The position numbers and the translations under genes are program-made. DNA of 50,245 nt, taken from positions 1-50,245 of the forward strand of contig NZ_JAGOID010000012.1 of NCBI RefSeq assembly GCF_017995835.1. Reading direction: 5' to 3'. Below are positions 33,399 through 41,816 of this stretch, one piece after another. Each line of letters opens with the position of its first letter. Position 1 is the first letter of the stretch. The stretch is from Amaricoccus sp. (GTDB taxonomy: Bacteria > Pseudomonadota > Alphaproteobacteria > Rhodobacterales > Rhodobacteraceae). The notes below the pieces were generated by a model. It ran no database searches, had not been told where the DNA came from, and worked only from the letters and a program-made list of their open reading frames with translations.

Positions 33399-33965
33399 TC
33401 AGCCTCCGGATCCCTCGCCGTCCGGGCCGTCGGCCCCGGCGTTCCGCCGGGCCTGCTGGCGGTCGATATGGCCGACCTGGGCCATGATCGACACCAGCAC
33501 CGACCCGGTCCAGCCGAAGGTGAACAGGCCGGCCATGGCGATGATCGGCCCGAGCAGACGCCATTGCTGCGGCAGTTGCACCGCGCCCTCGCCGAGCGTC
33601 GTGTAGCTCTCGAGCACGTAGTAGTAGCTGTCGCGCAGGGTGGCGAAGAGCCCCTGCCAGTAGAGCGGCAGCGCGAAGAGCAGCGTCTCGATCATGTGCA
33701 GCGTCGCCAGCGAGCCGACGGCGGCGGCGAGGATCAGGTTGCTCCGCCAGTGCCGGGTCGCAGAGGTCACGCGGGCCCAGTGGTGGTTGAAGATGCGCAC
33801 CACGACGCGCAGGCCGACGCCGTGGACCAGGATCGTGGCGATCAGCATCAGGAGGCCGATCCCGACCTCGAAAACCGGCGACGCCTGCGCCAACTGGGCG
33901 CCGGTCTGCGCGAGGTGTTCGCCGGTCTGCGCGAGTTGCTCGCCGGTTTGCGCCAGATTTTCCAT
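33399..33965 (-). CDS. Small ion channel-like membrane protein with TLGEG filter-like loop
   Basis: The 188-residue protein has a heptad-repeat N-terminus (LAQTGEQ, LAQTGEH, LAQTGAQ at residues 4-24), then membrane segments at about 33-55, 77-98 and 136-163. A pore-loop-like YYYVLESYTTLGEG at 114-127 precedes the last of these. The TTLGEG stretch sits where two-helix K+ channels have TVGYG. The ATG at 33965 follows GGGGAAAGG. It lies 49 bases downstream of cobC on the same strand. Ion selectivity and function are unknown. Confidence 0.75.
   Translation of the reverse strand: MENLAQTGEQLAQTGEHLAQTGAQLAQASPVFEVGIGLLMLIATILVHGVGLRVVVRIFNHHWARVTSATRHWRSNLILAAAVGSLATLHMIETLLFALPLYWQGLFATLRDSYYYVLESYTTLGEGAVQLPQQWRLLGPIIAMAGLFTFGWTGSVLVSIMAQVGHIDRQQARRNAGADGPDGEGSGG
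33900..33962 (-). repeat. Three 21-base tandem repeats inside the channel gene
   Basis: Units 33900-33920, 33921-33941 and 33942-33962 share the pattern GCCGGTYTGCGCSAG and encode the QTG heptads. Each unit is a whole number of codons, so copy-number change would keep the frame. Confidence 0.88.
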
Positions 33966-34014
33966 GAGCCTTTCCCCGTCGCGCGCCCCCGTTTGCGGCG
34001 CGGGGCGCCGGCTG

Positions 34015-34521
34015 TCAACGTCCGCGGAGGTCGAGCCAGCGGCCGAAGCCGAGGCGCATCTCCCAGCCCCCGGCATGGCCGAGAACGGCCGCGGCGGCGC
34101 GGGCGACGCCGGCATGGGCGACCCACAGGGTTCCGGGCGTGGCCTCGGCGAGCGCGGCGGCGACGCGCGCGCCGAGTTCGGCCACGGTCTCGCCACCATG
34201 GGGGCGGGCGTGGCGGAAGTCGGCCGCCCAGGCGTCGAGCTCGGCGCGCGGGATGTCGGCCCAGGCGCGGCCCTCCCAGGCGCCGAAGTCGAACTCGGCG
34301 AGGCGGGGATCGGTCGCGAGCGGCAGGCGACGGGCGGCGGCGATGCGCTCGGCGAGGCGGAGGCAGCGCGAGAGCGGGCTCGACCGGATGGCGGAGACGG
34401 GGGGAAGGCCCGCAAGGATCGCGGCGGCGTCGGCCTCGAAATCGGGCGCGAGCGCGAGGTCGGTGCGGCCGTAGCAGAGGCCCTCGTGCCCGTCCGGGCG
34501 CGTGTGGCGCAGGATGATCAC
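34015..34521 (-). CDS. cobC: Histidine phosphatase, probable alpha-ribazole phosphatase
   Basis: The 168-residue protein starts VIILRHTRPDGHEGLCYGRTD, with the catalytic His in the RHT form of the RHG motif. SSPLSRCLRLAE, EFDFGAWEGRAWADIP and VAHAGVARAA follow, the second histidine being the acid/base pair of the fold. In this context it is CobC, which removes phosphate from alpha-ribazole-5'-phosphate or adenosylcobalamin-5'-phosphate. The GTG at 34521 overlaps the cobS stop codon as GTGA, so it is translationally coupled to cobS. Confidence 0.9.
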   Translation of the reverse strand: MIILRHTRPDGHEGLCYGRTDLALAPDFEADAAAILAGLPPVSAIRSSPLSRCLRLAERIAAARRLPLATDPRLAEFDFGAWEGRAWADIPRAELDAWAADFRHARPHGGETVAELGARVAAALAEATPGTLWVAHAGVARAAAAVLGHAGGWEMRLGFGRWLDLRGR

Positions 34522-35285
34522 AGGCACGCCAGCGCGCCGAGGTAGAAGCCGATCTCGCTCGTCTGCTGCACGGCGCCGAGACAGTCGCCGGTATAGCCGC
34601 CGAGCCGCCGCTCGAAGCGGCTGCGCATGAGGACGTGGCCGAGCGCGAGGCCGCCGAGGCCGGCGACGGCCGCGAGCGGCGCGGCGAGGGCCAGCGGCAG
34701 GACGGCGGCGAGGCCGCAGGCGAGCGCGACGGCGAGGCTGCGGGGGCCGACGCCGCTGGAGACCGGCTTGCCGGTCCCGTGGTCGCGGACGTAGCGGCTG
34801 GTGGCGAGAACGAGGACCGACGAGGCGCGGCTGGCCGCGTGGCCGGCGACGAGGGCGAGGGGTGCGAGCGCGACGGGCAGGGACGCGAGGACGAGGATGC
34901 GGCCGGCGAGGATGAGCGTCAGCGCCGCGGCGCCGTAGGTTCCGATGCGGCTGTCGCGCATGATCTCCAGCGCCCGCTCGCGGGCCGTGCCGCCGCCGAG
35001 CCCGTCGCAGGCGTCGGCGAGTCCGTCCTCGTGGAAGGCGCCGGTGGCGAGGAGGCCGGCGGCGACCGCGAGCAGCGCGGCGACGGCGGGCGGCCAGACG
35101 AGGCCGGCGGCCCAGAAGACGGCGCCGGCCAGCGCGCCGACCAGCGCGCCGACCGCCGGGTGCCAGCGCGGGGTGGCGGCCATGCGCGCCGGCGTCCAGC
35201 CGAGCTCGCGGGGCAGGGGAAGCCGGGTGAGGAACTGGACCGCGAGCAGGAAGATCGCCCATTCCTCGCCGAGGCGGGCCCTCAT
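34518..35285 (-). CDS. cobS: Adenosylcobinamide-GDP ribazoletransferase
   Basis: The 255-residue integral membrane protein has FLLAVQFLTRLPLP, then GAFHEDGLADACDGLGGG (acidic metal/nucleotide motif), LEIMRDSRIGTYGAAALTL and RFERRLGGYTGDCLGAVQQTSEIGFYLGA, the complete CobS/CobV signature. It joins adenosylcobinamide-GDP to alpha-ribazole (phosphate) in the inner membrane, completing cobalamin. The ATG at 35285 overlaps the cobT stop codon (ATGA) and its own stop codon overlaps cobC, so the three genes are coupled. Confidence 0.96.
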   Translation of the reverse strand: MRARLGEEWAIFLLAVQFLTRLPLPRELGWTPARMAATPRWHPAVGALVGALAGAVFWAAGLVWPPAVAALLAVAAGLLATGAFHEDGLADACDGLGGGTARERALEIMRDSRIGTYGAAALTLILAGRILVLASLPVALAPLALVAGHAASRASSVLVLATSRYVRDHGTGKPVSSGVGPRSLAVALACGLAAVLPLALAAPLAAVAGLGGLALGHVLMRSRFERRLGGYTGDCLGAVQQTSEIGFYLGALACL

Positions 35286-36289
35286 GCCCGCGACACCCCG
35301 GCGCTCTCGAAGCTCGCCATGTCGCGCAGCATGTCCGCCGCGGCCCGGACGATCGGCCAGGCGAGCAGCGCGCCCGAGCCCTCGCCGAGACGCATCCCGA
35401 GGTCGAGAAGCGGCCGGGCCCCGAGATGGTCGAGCAGCGCTCCGTGGCCGTTCTCGGCCGAGCGGTGCGCATAGACGAGCGCGCCGCGGGCCTCGGGCGC
35501 CATCGCCCCGGCGCAGGCGGCCGCGGCGGTGGCGATGAAGCCGTCGACGAGCACGACCCGACCGGCCGCGACGGCGCCGAGCATGGCGCCCGTCATCATG
35601 GCGATCTCGAAGCCTCCGTACTCGGCCAGCGCCGCCTCCGGATCGAGGCGGTCCGCGGTCCGGGCGCAGGCGCGGCCGACGATGGCGCGCTTGCGGGCGA
35701 GCCCGGCGTCGTCGAGCCCGGCGCCGCGGCCGACGAGCGTGTCGAGGGGCAGGCCGGTCAGTTTGTGCGCCACGGCGGCGGCGGCGGCGGTGTTGCCGAT
35801 CCCCATCTCGCCGAAGGCGGCCGCCGTCGTCACCGGCCCCGCGCCGAGCGCGCGGCCGGCGTCGAGCGCGCGGGCCAGTTCCGCGCGCGACATCGCGGGA
35901 CCGTGCAGGAAGCTCGCGGTGCCCGGCGCGATCCGCCGCGAGACCAGGCCGGGCGCGTCGAGCGGCGGCCCGGCGACGCCGGCGTCGACCACCGTCACGG
36001 GCACGCCGAGGCCGGCGGCGAACACGGTCGCCGCCGCGCCCCCGGCGAGGAAATTCGCGAGCATCTGCCGGGTGACGTCCTGCGGATAGGCCGACACCCC
36101 CTCGGTGGCGACGCCATGGTCGGCGGCGAAGATCGTCAGTGCGCAGGCGTCGAGTCGGGGCTCCAGCGTGCCCTGCGTGCGCGCGATCTGCGCCGCCAGC
36201 GCCTCGACCCGGCCGAGCGCGCCGAGCGGCTTGGTCTTGCCGTCGATGGCGGCCCGCAGACGCGCCTCGAAGTCGCGCGTTTCGCTCAT
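35282..36289 (-). CDS. cobT: Nicotinate-nucleotide--dimethylbenzimidazole phosphoribosyltransferase
   Basis: The 335-residue enzyme makes alpha-ribazole-phosphate from dimethylbenzimidazole and nicotinate mononucleotide. Family motifs are KPLGALGRVEALAAQIA, FAADHGVATEGVSAYPQDVT, EMGIGNTAAAAA, VGRGAGLDDAGLARK and near the end LDLGMRLGEGSGALLAWP, which holds the catalytic Glu. The ATG at 36289 overlaps the upstream EamA stop codon as ATGA. It belongs to the late cobalamin (nucleotide loop) pathway with CobS and CobC. Confidence 0.96.
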   Translation of the reverse strand: MSETRDFEARLRAAIDGKTKPLGALGRVEALAAQIARTQGTLEPRLDACALTIFAADHGVATEGVSAYPQDVTRQMLANFLAGGAAATVFAAGLGVPVTVVDAGVAGPPLDAPGLVSRRIAPGTASFLHGPAMSRAELARALDAGRALGAGPVTTAAAFGEMGIGNTAAAAAVAHKLTGLPLDTLVGRGAGLDDAGLARKRAIVGRACARTADRLDPEAALAEYGGFEIAMMTGAMLGAVAAGRVVLVDGFIATAAAACAGAMAPEARGALVYAHRSAENGHGALLDHLGARPLLDLGMRLGEGSGALLAWPIVRAAADMLRDMASFESAGVSRA

Positions 36290-37170
36290 TCGGGAAGGAG
36301 GGGCTCGGGCGGCTTCCGGCTGATCTGGACCGCGAGGATCCCGGCCATGATGATGGCGACGCCGAGACCGTCGCGCAGCGTCACCTGCTCGTCGAGCACG
36401 AGCGCCGCGACGGCGACCCCGAAGAACGGGTTGAGGAAATGAAAGGTCGCGGCCCGCGTGGCGCCGATCCGGCCGACGAGGACGAACCAGATCATCGTGG
36501 CCGCGAGCCCGGGGAACAGCACGGTATAGACGAAGGCCAGGATCAGCTCCGGCGTCCAGTTCACCGTCCACGTCTCGAAGAAGAACGCCACGGGCAGGAG
36601 CAGCACGGCGCCGACTAGCATCTGGAGCCCGACGATGATCCAGAGCCCCCCGGATCCGGAGGCCCCGCGCACCAGCAGCGTCGCCACCGAGAGCGCGACG
36701 ACTCCGGCGAAGCAGAGCGCCAGCGCCACCGGGTCGGCGCCCGAGCCGAGCCGGGCGGTCATGATGACGAGGACGCCGGCGAAGCCCGCGACGAGTCCCG
36801 CCGTCGCGAGCGGCGCGAGCCGCTCGCCGAGGGCCGCCCAGGCGAGGCCCGCGACGATCATCGGCAGCAGGCTCGCGACGATCACCGCCACCGAGGCGTC
36901 GAGCGTGCGCATCGCGAGGAAGTTGAGGCCGAGATAGAGCGCGTTCTGGCAAAGGCCGAAGACCAGCACCGACGTCCACTGCGCCCGCCCCGTCGGCAGG
37001 CGCTGGCGCAGGGCGGCGCCGATGGCGAGCGCGATCCCTCCGGAGATCAGGAACCGGACGGTAAGGGCGAGGAACGGCGGCGCGTCCTGAACCACGATGC
37101 GCGCCGAGGTGAAGGCCGAACTCCACATCGCGACGAACGCGACGCCAAGTCCGATCGCCTTCCAGTCCAT
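36286..37170 (-). CDS. EamA family (drug/metabolite) transporter coupled to cobT
   Basis: The 294-residue protein has about ten transmembrane segments in two EamA repeats: FVAMWSSAFTSARIVVQ and FGLCQNALYLGLNFLAM in the first, FVYTVLFPGLAATMIWFVLVGRIGATRAATF in the second. It ends LGVAIIMAGILAVQISRKP. The ATG at 37170 follows a GGGGAG ribosome-binding site. Its stop codon overlaps the cobT start codon (ATGA). The tight coupling to cobT-cobS-cobC suggests a corrinoid-related substrate such as dimethylbenzimidazole, alpha-ribazole or cobinamide. This is inference, since EamA substrates cannot be read from sequence. Confidence 0.92.
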   Translation of the reverse strand: MDWKAIGLGVAFVAMWSSAFTSARIVVQDAPPFLALTVRFLISGGIALAIGAALRQRLPTGRAQWTSVLVFGLCQNALYLGLNFLAMRTLDASVAVIVASLLPMIVAGLAWAALGERLAPLATAGLVAGFAGVLVIMTARLGSGADPVALALCFAGVVALSVATLLVRGASGSGGLWIIVGLQMLVGAVLLLPVAFFFETWTVNWTPELILAFVYTVLFPGLAATMIWFVLVGRIGATRAATFHFLNPFFGVAVAALVLDEQVTLRDGLGVAIIMAGILAVQISRKPPEPLLPE

Positions 37171-37215
37171 GTCCGCTCCCCGGAGGAGGTTCGCCGCTTC
37201 GCCGGTCCGGTGGCG

Positions 37216-37506
37216 TCAGGCGTTGATGACGTCCTTGAGCTGCTTGGCGATGGTGACTTTGGCCACCCGGTCGGCCGGCTTCGTCATCTTCTCGCCGGTC
37301 GAGGGGTTGCGCACCTCGCGTTCGGGCCGGGTGCGGCAGGCGAACTTGCCGAGGCCGGGCAGCGTGACGGCGCCGCCCGCGGCGACCTCGCGCGTGACGA
37401 CGTTCGTCAGGGCGTCGAGGGCCCGGTTGGCCGCGGTCTTGTCCAGGCCGGCGTTCTCGGCGATCGCCGCCACCAGCTGGGTCTTCGTCATGGGCTTTTG
37501 TGTCAT
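37216..37506 (-). CDS. HU family DNA-binding protein
   Basis: The 96-residue protein has the HU/IHF fold: MTKTQLVAAIAENAGLDKTAANRALDALTNVVTREV (helical dimerisation part), then VTLPGLGKFACRTRPEREVRNPSTGEKM with the Pro-tipped DNA-binding arm. It bends DNA and shapes the nucleoid. The sequence is divergent from the canonical HupB form (CRTRPEREVRNPSTGE in place of the usual AARTGRNPQTG). It lies 45 bases upstream of the EamA-cobTSC set on the same strand and has its own promoter. Confidence 0.94.
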   Translation of the reverse strand: MTQKPMTKTQLVAAIAENAGLDKTAANRALDALTNVVTREVAAGGAVTLPGLGKFACRTRPEREVRNPSTGEKMTKPADRVAKVTIAKQLKDVINA

Positions 37507-37573
37507 CTGGCGTTCCCTTGTCTCATCGCCCTCGAAAAGCCTCGCGCCTTGAGTTCACGCGGGCGTGCGGGGC

Positions 37574-37602
37574 ACTAGAACCTCTCGCGCCGGCGAACTC
37601 AA
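37574..37602 (-). promoter_or_regulatory. Probable promoter of the HU gene
   Basis: On the minus strand TTGAGT and TCTAGT are separated by 17 bases, about 68 bases before the HU start codon. The -10 has the CTAG core common in alphaproteobacterial promoters. Confidence 0.45.
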
Positions 37603-37690
37603 TCGCCGACACGCGGGTCCAAGCGCATTTTTGCCCATGCTGCTACAATTATGACGCGAGTTAGGCGCTCGCCCAACCCGCGCCGGTCGG

Positions 37691-39190
37691 TCAAAGGAAG
37701 GCGGTCTCGTCGAAGCTCCGCAACTTGCGCGAGTGGAGTCGTTCGAGCGGCATGTCGCGGAGCGTCTCCATGGCCCGGATCCCGATCAGGAGATGCTGGG
37801 CGACCTGGCGCTTGTAGAAGGCGGTCGCCATCCCGGGCAGTTTCAGCTCGCCATGGAGCGGCTTGTCGGAAACGCAGAGCAGCGTGCCGTAGGGCACGCG
37901 GAAGCGGAAGCCGTTGGCGGCGATGGTGGCGCTCTCCATGTCGAGGGCGATGGCGCGGGCCTGGGAGAGCCGTTGCACCGGGCCGCGCTGGTCGTCGAGC
38001 TCCCAGTTGCGGTTGTCGATGGTGGCCACCGTGCCGGTGCGCATGATCTTCTTGAGTTCGTAGCCGGCGAGCCCGGTGACCTCGGCGACGGCGTCCTCGA
38101 GCGCGACCTGCACCTCGGCGAGCGGCGGGATCGGCACCCAGACGGGGAGGTCGTCGTCGAGGACGTGGTCCTCGCGCATGTAGGCGTGCGCGAGCACGTA
38201 GTCGCCGAGGCTCTGCGAGTTGCGCAGGCCGGCGCAGTGCCCGAGCATCAGCCAGACATGGGGCCTGAGCACCGCGATATGGTCGGTGATGGTCTTGGCG
38301 TTGGAGGGTCCGACGCCGATGTTGACCATCGAGATCCCCGAGTGGTTCTCGCGGATCAGGTGATAGGTCGGCATCTGCGGCGATTTCAGCGCCGAGGGAA
38401 TGGAGGGCTGCTCGCGCGTCGCCACCGTGTTGCCCGGCCCCACGAAGCTGGTGTAGCCCGATCCGGGGTCAGCCAGGGCGGCCCGGGCGTATTCCACGAA
38501 CTCGTCCATGTAGAACTGGTAGTTGGTGAACAGGACGTGGTTCTGGAAATGCGTCGGGCTCGTCGCCGTGTAGTGAGCGAGCCGCGCCAGCGAGTAGTCG
38601 ATGCGCTGCGCCGTGAACGGCGCGAGCGGACGCGCGCCGTCGGGGCCGAGCCGCAGGACCCCGTTCACGATATGGTCGTCAGTGGTGTTGAGGTCCGGCA
38701 CGTCGAATATGTCGCGCAGCGGCCGGTGCAGCGTGTCCTCGATCGAGCCCTCGACATATGCGGTCTCGCCCATGGCGAAGTGCAGCGGGATCGGCGTGTC
38801 GCTGTCGCCGACGCGGACCGGCATCCCGTGGTTCTCGATCAGGAGCCCGATCTGCTGGGTCAGGTAGCCGCGGAACAGGTCGGGCCGGGTGATCGTGGTC
38901 GCATAGACGCCGGGCTCCACCACATGCCCGAACGAGAGCCGCGAATCCGCCTTGGCGAAGCTGCCCGTGGTCACGCCGATCATCGGGTAACAGGCGCGAT
39001 AGCGCCCCTGCGGCGTCTCGCCCGCCATCACCGCGGCGAAGCGGTCGCGCAGGAACGCAGTGGCGCGATCATAGCGCCGCGCGATCTCGGCCACCGCCTC
39101 GGCCGCGTCGGTCAGCATGACGTCGCCCTCCGAATCCGGAGAGATCACGGGCAGTTCGACGAGTGGCTGGCGGTGGTGCATGAGGCTCAC
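37691..39190 (-). CDS. amn: AMP nucleosidase
   Basis: The 499-residue enzyme hydrolyses AMP to adenine and ribose 5-phosphate. It has the Amn N-terminal domain (RYRACYPMIGVTTGSFAKADSRLSFGHVVEPG) and a C-terminal nucleoside-phosphorylase-like domain (VNIGVGPSNAKTITDHIAVLRPHVWLMLGHCAGLRNSQ, LDMESATIAANGFRFRVPYGTLLCVSDKPLHGE). The GTG at 39190 overlaps the adenine deaminase stop codon (GTGA); the ATG at 39181 is an alternative. Its partner gene upstream deaminates the adenine it produces, so the two form a short purine salvage unit. Confidence 0.95.
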   Translation of the reverse strand: MSLMHHRQPLVELPVISPDSEGDVMLTDAAEAVAEIARRYDRATAFLRDRFAAVMAGETPQGRYRACYPMIGVTTGSFAKADSRLSFGHVVEPGVYATTITRPDLFRGYLTQQIGLLIENHGMPVRVGDSDTPIPLHFAMGETAYVEGSIEDTLHRPLRDIFDVPDLNTTDDHIVNGVLRLGPDGARPLAPFTAQRIDYSLARLAHYTATSPTHFQNHVLFTNYQFYMDEFVEYARAALADPGSGYTSFVGPGNTVATREQPSIPSALKSPQMPTYHLIRENHSGISMVNIGVGPSNAKTITDHIAVLRPHVWLMLGHCAGLRNSQSLGDYVLAHAYMREDHVLDDDLPVWVPIPPLAEVQVALEDAVAEVTGLAGYELKKIMRTGTVATIDNRNWELDDQRGPVQRLSQARAIALDMESATIAANGFRFRVPYGTLLCVSDKPLHGELKLPGMATAFYKRQVAQHLLIGIRAMETLRDMPLERLHSRKLRSFDETAFL

Positions 39191-40983
39191 CCGGGAAGGA
39201 AAAGGTCGGTCTTCTCGAAGCGATCGACATCGATCAGCCCGAGATCGGAGATGCGCAGCGACGGGATGACGACGAGGGCGAGCAGCGAATGCTGCATGTA
39301 GGCGTTGTTGAGCCGGCAGCCGCAGGCCGCCATCGCCGCGACGACGCCCTGGGCGCAGTCGGCGACCTCGGCGGCCGGCGCGTCCGACATCAGCCCGGCG
39401 ATGGGGAGCGCGACATGGGCGAGTTCGATGCCGTCGCGCCAGACCGTCACGCCGCCGCCGATCTCGCGCAGGCGGTTGGCGGCGCGCGCCATCTCCTCCT
39501 TCGACGTGCCGACGACGATCATGTGGTGGCTGTCATGGGCCACCGTCGAGGCGACGGCGCAGGGCGTGTCGTAGCCGAAGCCGGCGACGAAGGCGTTGAC
39601 CACCCCGCCGGTGGCGCGGTGCCGCTCGACGAGCGCGATCTGGCAGACCTCGCCCGCCGCCTCCACCAGCCCGTCGCGCACCGCGAGATCGGCCTCGAGC
39701 GCTCTCGTCGGCGCCTGGTTCTCGACGACGCCGATCACCCGCGCCCGCACCCGGTTGGCGGCGGCGGGGGCGGGAATGTCGAAATCCGTGGCGACGAGGT
39801 CGCGCTTCATGTTGACCGTGCGCCGGGCGCTGTCCGGCCAGTGGAACCCGGGCGTCGGCGCGAGGCAGACGCCGCCCTCCGCGACGATCTCGCCGCGCGC
39901 GATCACCGTCTCGACCGGCAGCGCGCGCAGGTCCGAGGTCAGGATGCAGTCGGCCCGCCGCCCCGGCGCGATCGACCCGAGTTCGCGCTCCAGCCCGAAA
40001 TGCGTCGCGGTGTTGATTGTCGCCATTTGCAGCGCGATGAGCGGATCGAGCCCGCAGTCGATGGCATGGCGCACCACGCGGTCCATGTGGCCCTCGTGGA
40101 CCAGCGTGCCGGAATGGCAGTCGTCGGTGCAGAGGATGAAGTTGCGCGGATCGAGGCCCTTCTCGGTGACGGCGGTGATCTGCGCCTCGACGTCGTACCA
40201 GGCCGAGCCGAGCCGCAGCATGGCGCGCATCCCCTGGCGAACGCGGGCGATGGCGTCTTCCTCGCGCGTGCCCTCGTGGTCGTCGGCCGGTCCGCCGGCG
40301 GCATAGGCGGGAAAGTCGGTCAGGTCGGGGCTGGCGTAGTGCCCGCCCACGGTCTTGCCGGCGCGCTGGGTCGCAGCGATCTCGCCCAGCATCTTCGGAT
40401 CGCCGTGCACCACGCCGGGATAGTTCATCATTTCCCCGAGGCCGACGATGTTCGGCCAGCCCATCGCCTCGGCGACCTCCGCGGGCCCGAGTTCCGCGCC
40501 CGTGGTCTCCAGCCCCGGCGCGGAGGGCGCGCAGGAGGGCATCTGCACGAAGACGTTGACCGGCTGGTCGAGCGCCTCGTCGTGCATCAGCCGCACGCCC
40601 GCGAGCCCGAGCACGTTCGCCACCTCGTGCGGGTCGACGAACATCGTCGTCGTGCCGTGCGGCATCACCGCGCGGACGAATTCGGTGACCGTGAGCATGC
40701 CGCTCTCGACATGCATGTGCCCGTCGCAGAGGCCGGGGATCAGGAAGCGGCCCTTCGCGTCGATCACCCGGGTGGCGGGCCCGATCATCGCGGTCGCATC
40801 GGGACCGCACGAGGCGAAGCGCCCCGACCTGATGGCGATGTCGGCGCCGGGGATGACCTCGCGCGAGTGGACATTCACCCAGGCGCAGTTGCGGATGACG
40901 AGATCGGCGGGGGCGCGGCGCGCGGCGACCGCGATCAGATCGGCGGCCACGTCGGGCCAGGCGGGGAAGGGCGGTCTGGACAT
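39187..40983 (-). CDS. ade: Adenine deaminase
   Basis: The 598-residue amidohydrolase converts adenine to hypoxanthine. Motifs are FLIPGLCDGHMHVESGM (metal-binding HxH), HGTTTMFVDPHEVANVLG, GLGEMMNYPGVV, CTDDCHSGTLVHEGHMD (metal-binding Asp) and the C-terminal AHDSHHMIVVGTS stretch of the Ade second domain. The ATG at 40983 gives MSRPPFPAWPDVAADLIAVA, the usual N-terminus; the frame is open further upstream but is not conserved. It is the first gene of the ade-amn pair. Confidence 0.95.
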   Translation of the reverse strand: MSRPPFPAWPDVAADLIAVAARRAPADLVIRNCAWVNVHSREVIPGADIAIRSGRFASCGPDATAMIGPATRVIDAKGRFLIPGLCDGHMHVESGMLTVTEFVRAVMPHGTTTMFVDPHEVANVLGLAGVRLMHDEALDQPVNVFVQMPSCAPSAPGLETTGAELGPAEVAEAMGWPNIVGLGEMMNYPGVVHGDPKMLGEIAATQRAGKTVGGHYASPDLTDFPAYAAGGPADDHEGTREEDAIARVRQGMRAMLRLGSAWYDVEAQITAVTEKGLDPRNFILCTDDCHSGTLVHEGHMDRVVRHAIDCGLDPLIALQMATINTATHFGLERELGSIAPGRRADCILTSDLRALPVETVIARGEIVAEGGVCLAPTPGFHWPDSARRTVNMKRDLVATDFDIPAPAAANRVRARVIGVVENQAPTRALEADLAVRDGLVEAAGEVCQIALVERHRATGGVVNAFVAGFGYDTPCAVASTVAHDSHHMIVVGTSKEEMARAANRLREIGGGVTVWRDGIELAHVALPIAGLMSDAPAAEVADCAQGVVAAMAACGCRLNNAYMQHSLLALVVIPSLRISDLGLIDVDRFEKTDLFLPG

Positions 40984-41063
40984 GGGGCCAGATCTCACGG
41001 ACGCATGGGAGGCAGCAAGCCCTTTCTCCCGGCGCCGCCGCCGGGCCGCATCGCGAGGCCGCC

Positions 41064-41741
41064 ATGCCCGACCCCCTCGAGGAGCTCGAAGCCCTCGCCG
41101 ATCCCGAGCGAGCCGCCACGATGGCGGCCTACCACAAGGCGCCGCGCCGCTATCTCGGGGCGCCCGTGCCGGAGGTGCAGGCGCTCGCCGACCGCTGGCG
41201 GGCCGGGCGCGACGTCCCCGGCCGCGTCGCGCTGGCGGCGCGGCTCTGGGACAGCGACATCCATGAGGCGCGCATCGCGGCGGCCAAGCTCCTGACCCAG
41301 GCCCGCATTCCCGACCACGAGCCGGAAGCATGGGCCGAGTTCCTGCGCTGGGTCCCCGGGTTCGACGCCTGGGCGATCGCCGATCATGCCTGCAAGGCGG
41401 GGCAGCGCCGGCTCGTCGCCGTGCCGGACCGCCTCGACGTCGTCGAGGCATGGGTCACGGACCCCAACCCCTGGGTGCGCCGGGCGGCGCTGGTGGCGAC
41501 GCTGCCCTGGACGAGCGCGAATCACCCCGACGCGGCGGAACGCGCCGCGCGCGAGCGCATCCTCGGCTGGGCGGCGCGCCTTGTCGCGGACCGCGACTGG
41601 TTCATCCAGAAGGCCATCGGCTGGTGGCTGCGCAGTCTCGCGCCGCACGACCCCGCGCGCGTCCGCGCCTTTCTCGCCGGGCCCGGTTCCGGCCTGAAGC
41701 CCTTCGCCCGCCGCGAGGCCGAGCGCCGCCTGCCGCCCTGA
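41064..41741 (+). CDS. DNA alkylation repair protein (AlkD-like HEAT repeats)
   Basis: The 225-residue protein is built of alpha-helical HEAT-like repeats with AlkD-like features: AYHKAPRRYLGAPVPEVQALADRW, LAARLWDSDIHEARIAAAKLL, DAWAIADHACK, WVTDPNPWVRRAALVATLPW, DRDWFIQKAIGWWLRSLA. AlkD excises alkylated purines without flipping the base. It is divergent from ade across 80 bases. The stop codon falls in a 40-base tandem duplication. Confidence 0.92.
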   Translation: MPDPLEELEALADPERAATMAAYHKAPRRYLGAPVPEVQALADRWRAGRDVPGRVALAARLWDSDIHEARIAAAKLLTQARIPDHEPEAWAEFLRWVPGFDAWAIADHACKAGQRRLVAVPDRLDVVEAWVTDPNPWVRRAALVATLPWTSANHPDAAERAARERILGWAARLVADRDWFIQKAIGWWLRSLAPHDPARVRAFLAGPGSGLKPFARREAERRLPP

Positions 41742-41816
41742 ACCGCCGGCCGTTCCTCCGAGCGGCCGCCGGCCGTCCTGAACCGCCGGCGTCTTCTCCG
41801 GCCGGCGCCGGCCTGT
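41737..41816. repeat. Two imperfect 40-base tandem repeats at the AlkD stop codon
   Basis: Units 41737-41776 and 41777-41816 both begin CCTGAACCGCCGGC, so the TGA of the stop codon is present twice. Both are rich in CCGGC and can form hairpins, and may act as a transcription end signal. Confidence 0.75.

Noticed and set aside
33900-33962. A CRISPR-like repeat array
   Set aside because: The three 21-base units have no spacers between them and encode heptads inside a gene.
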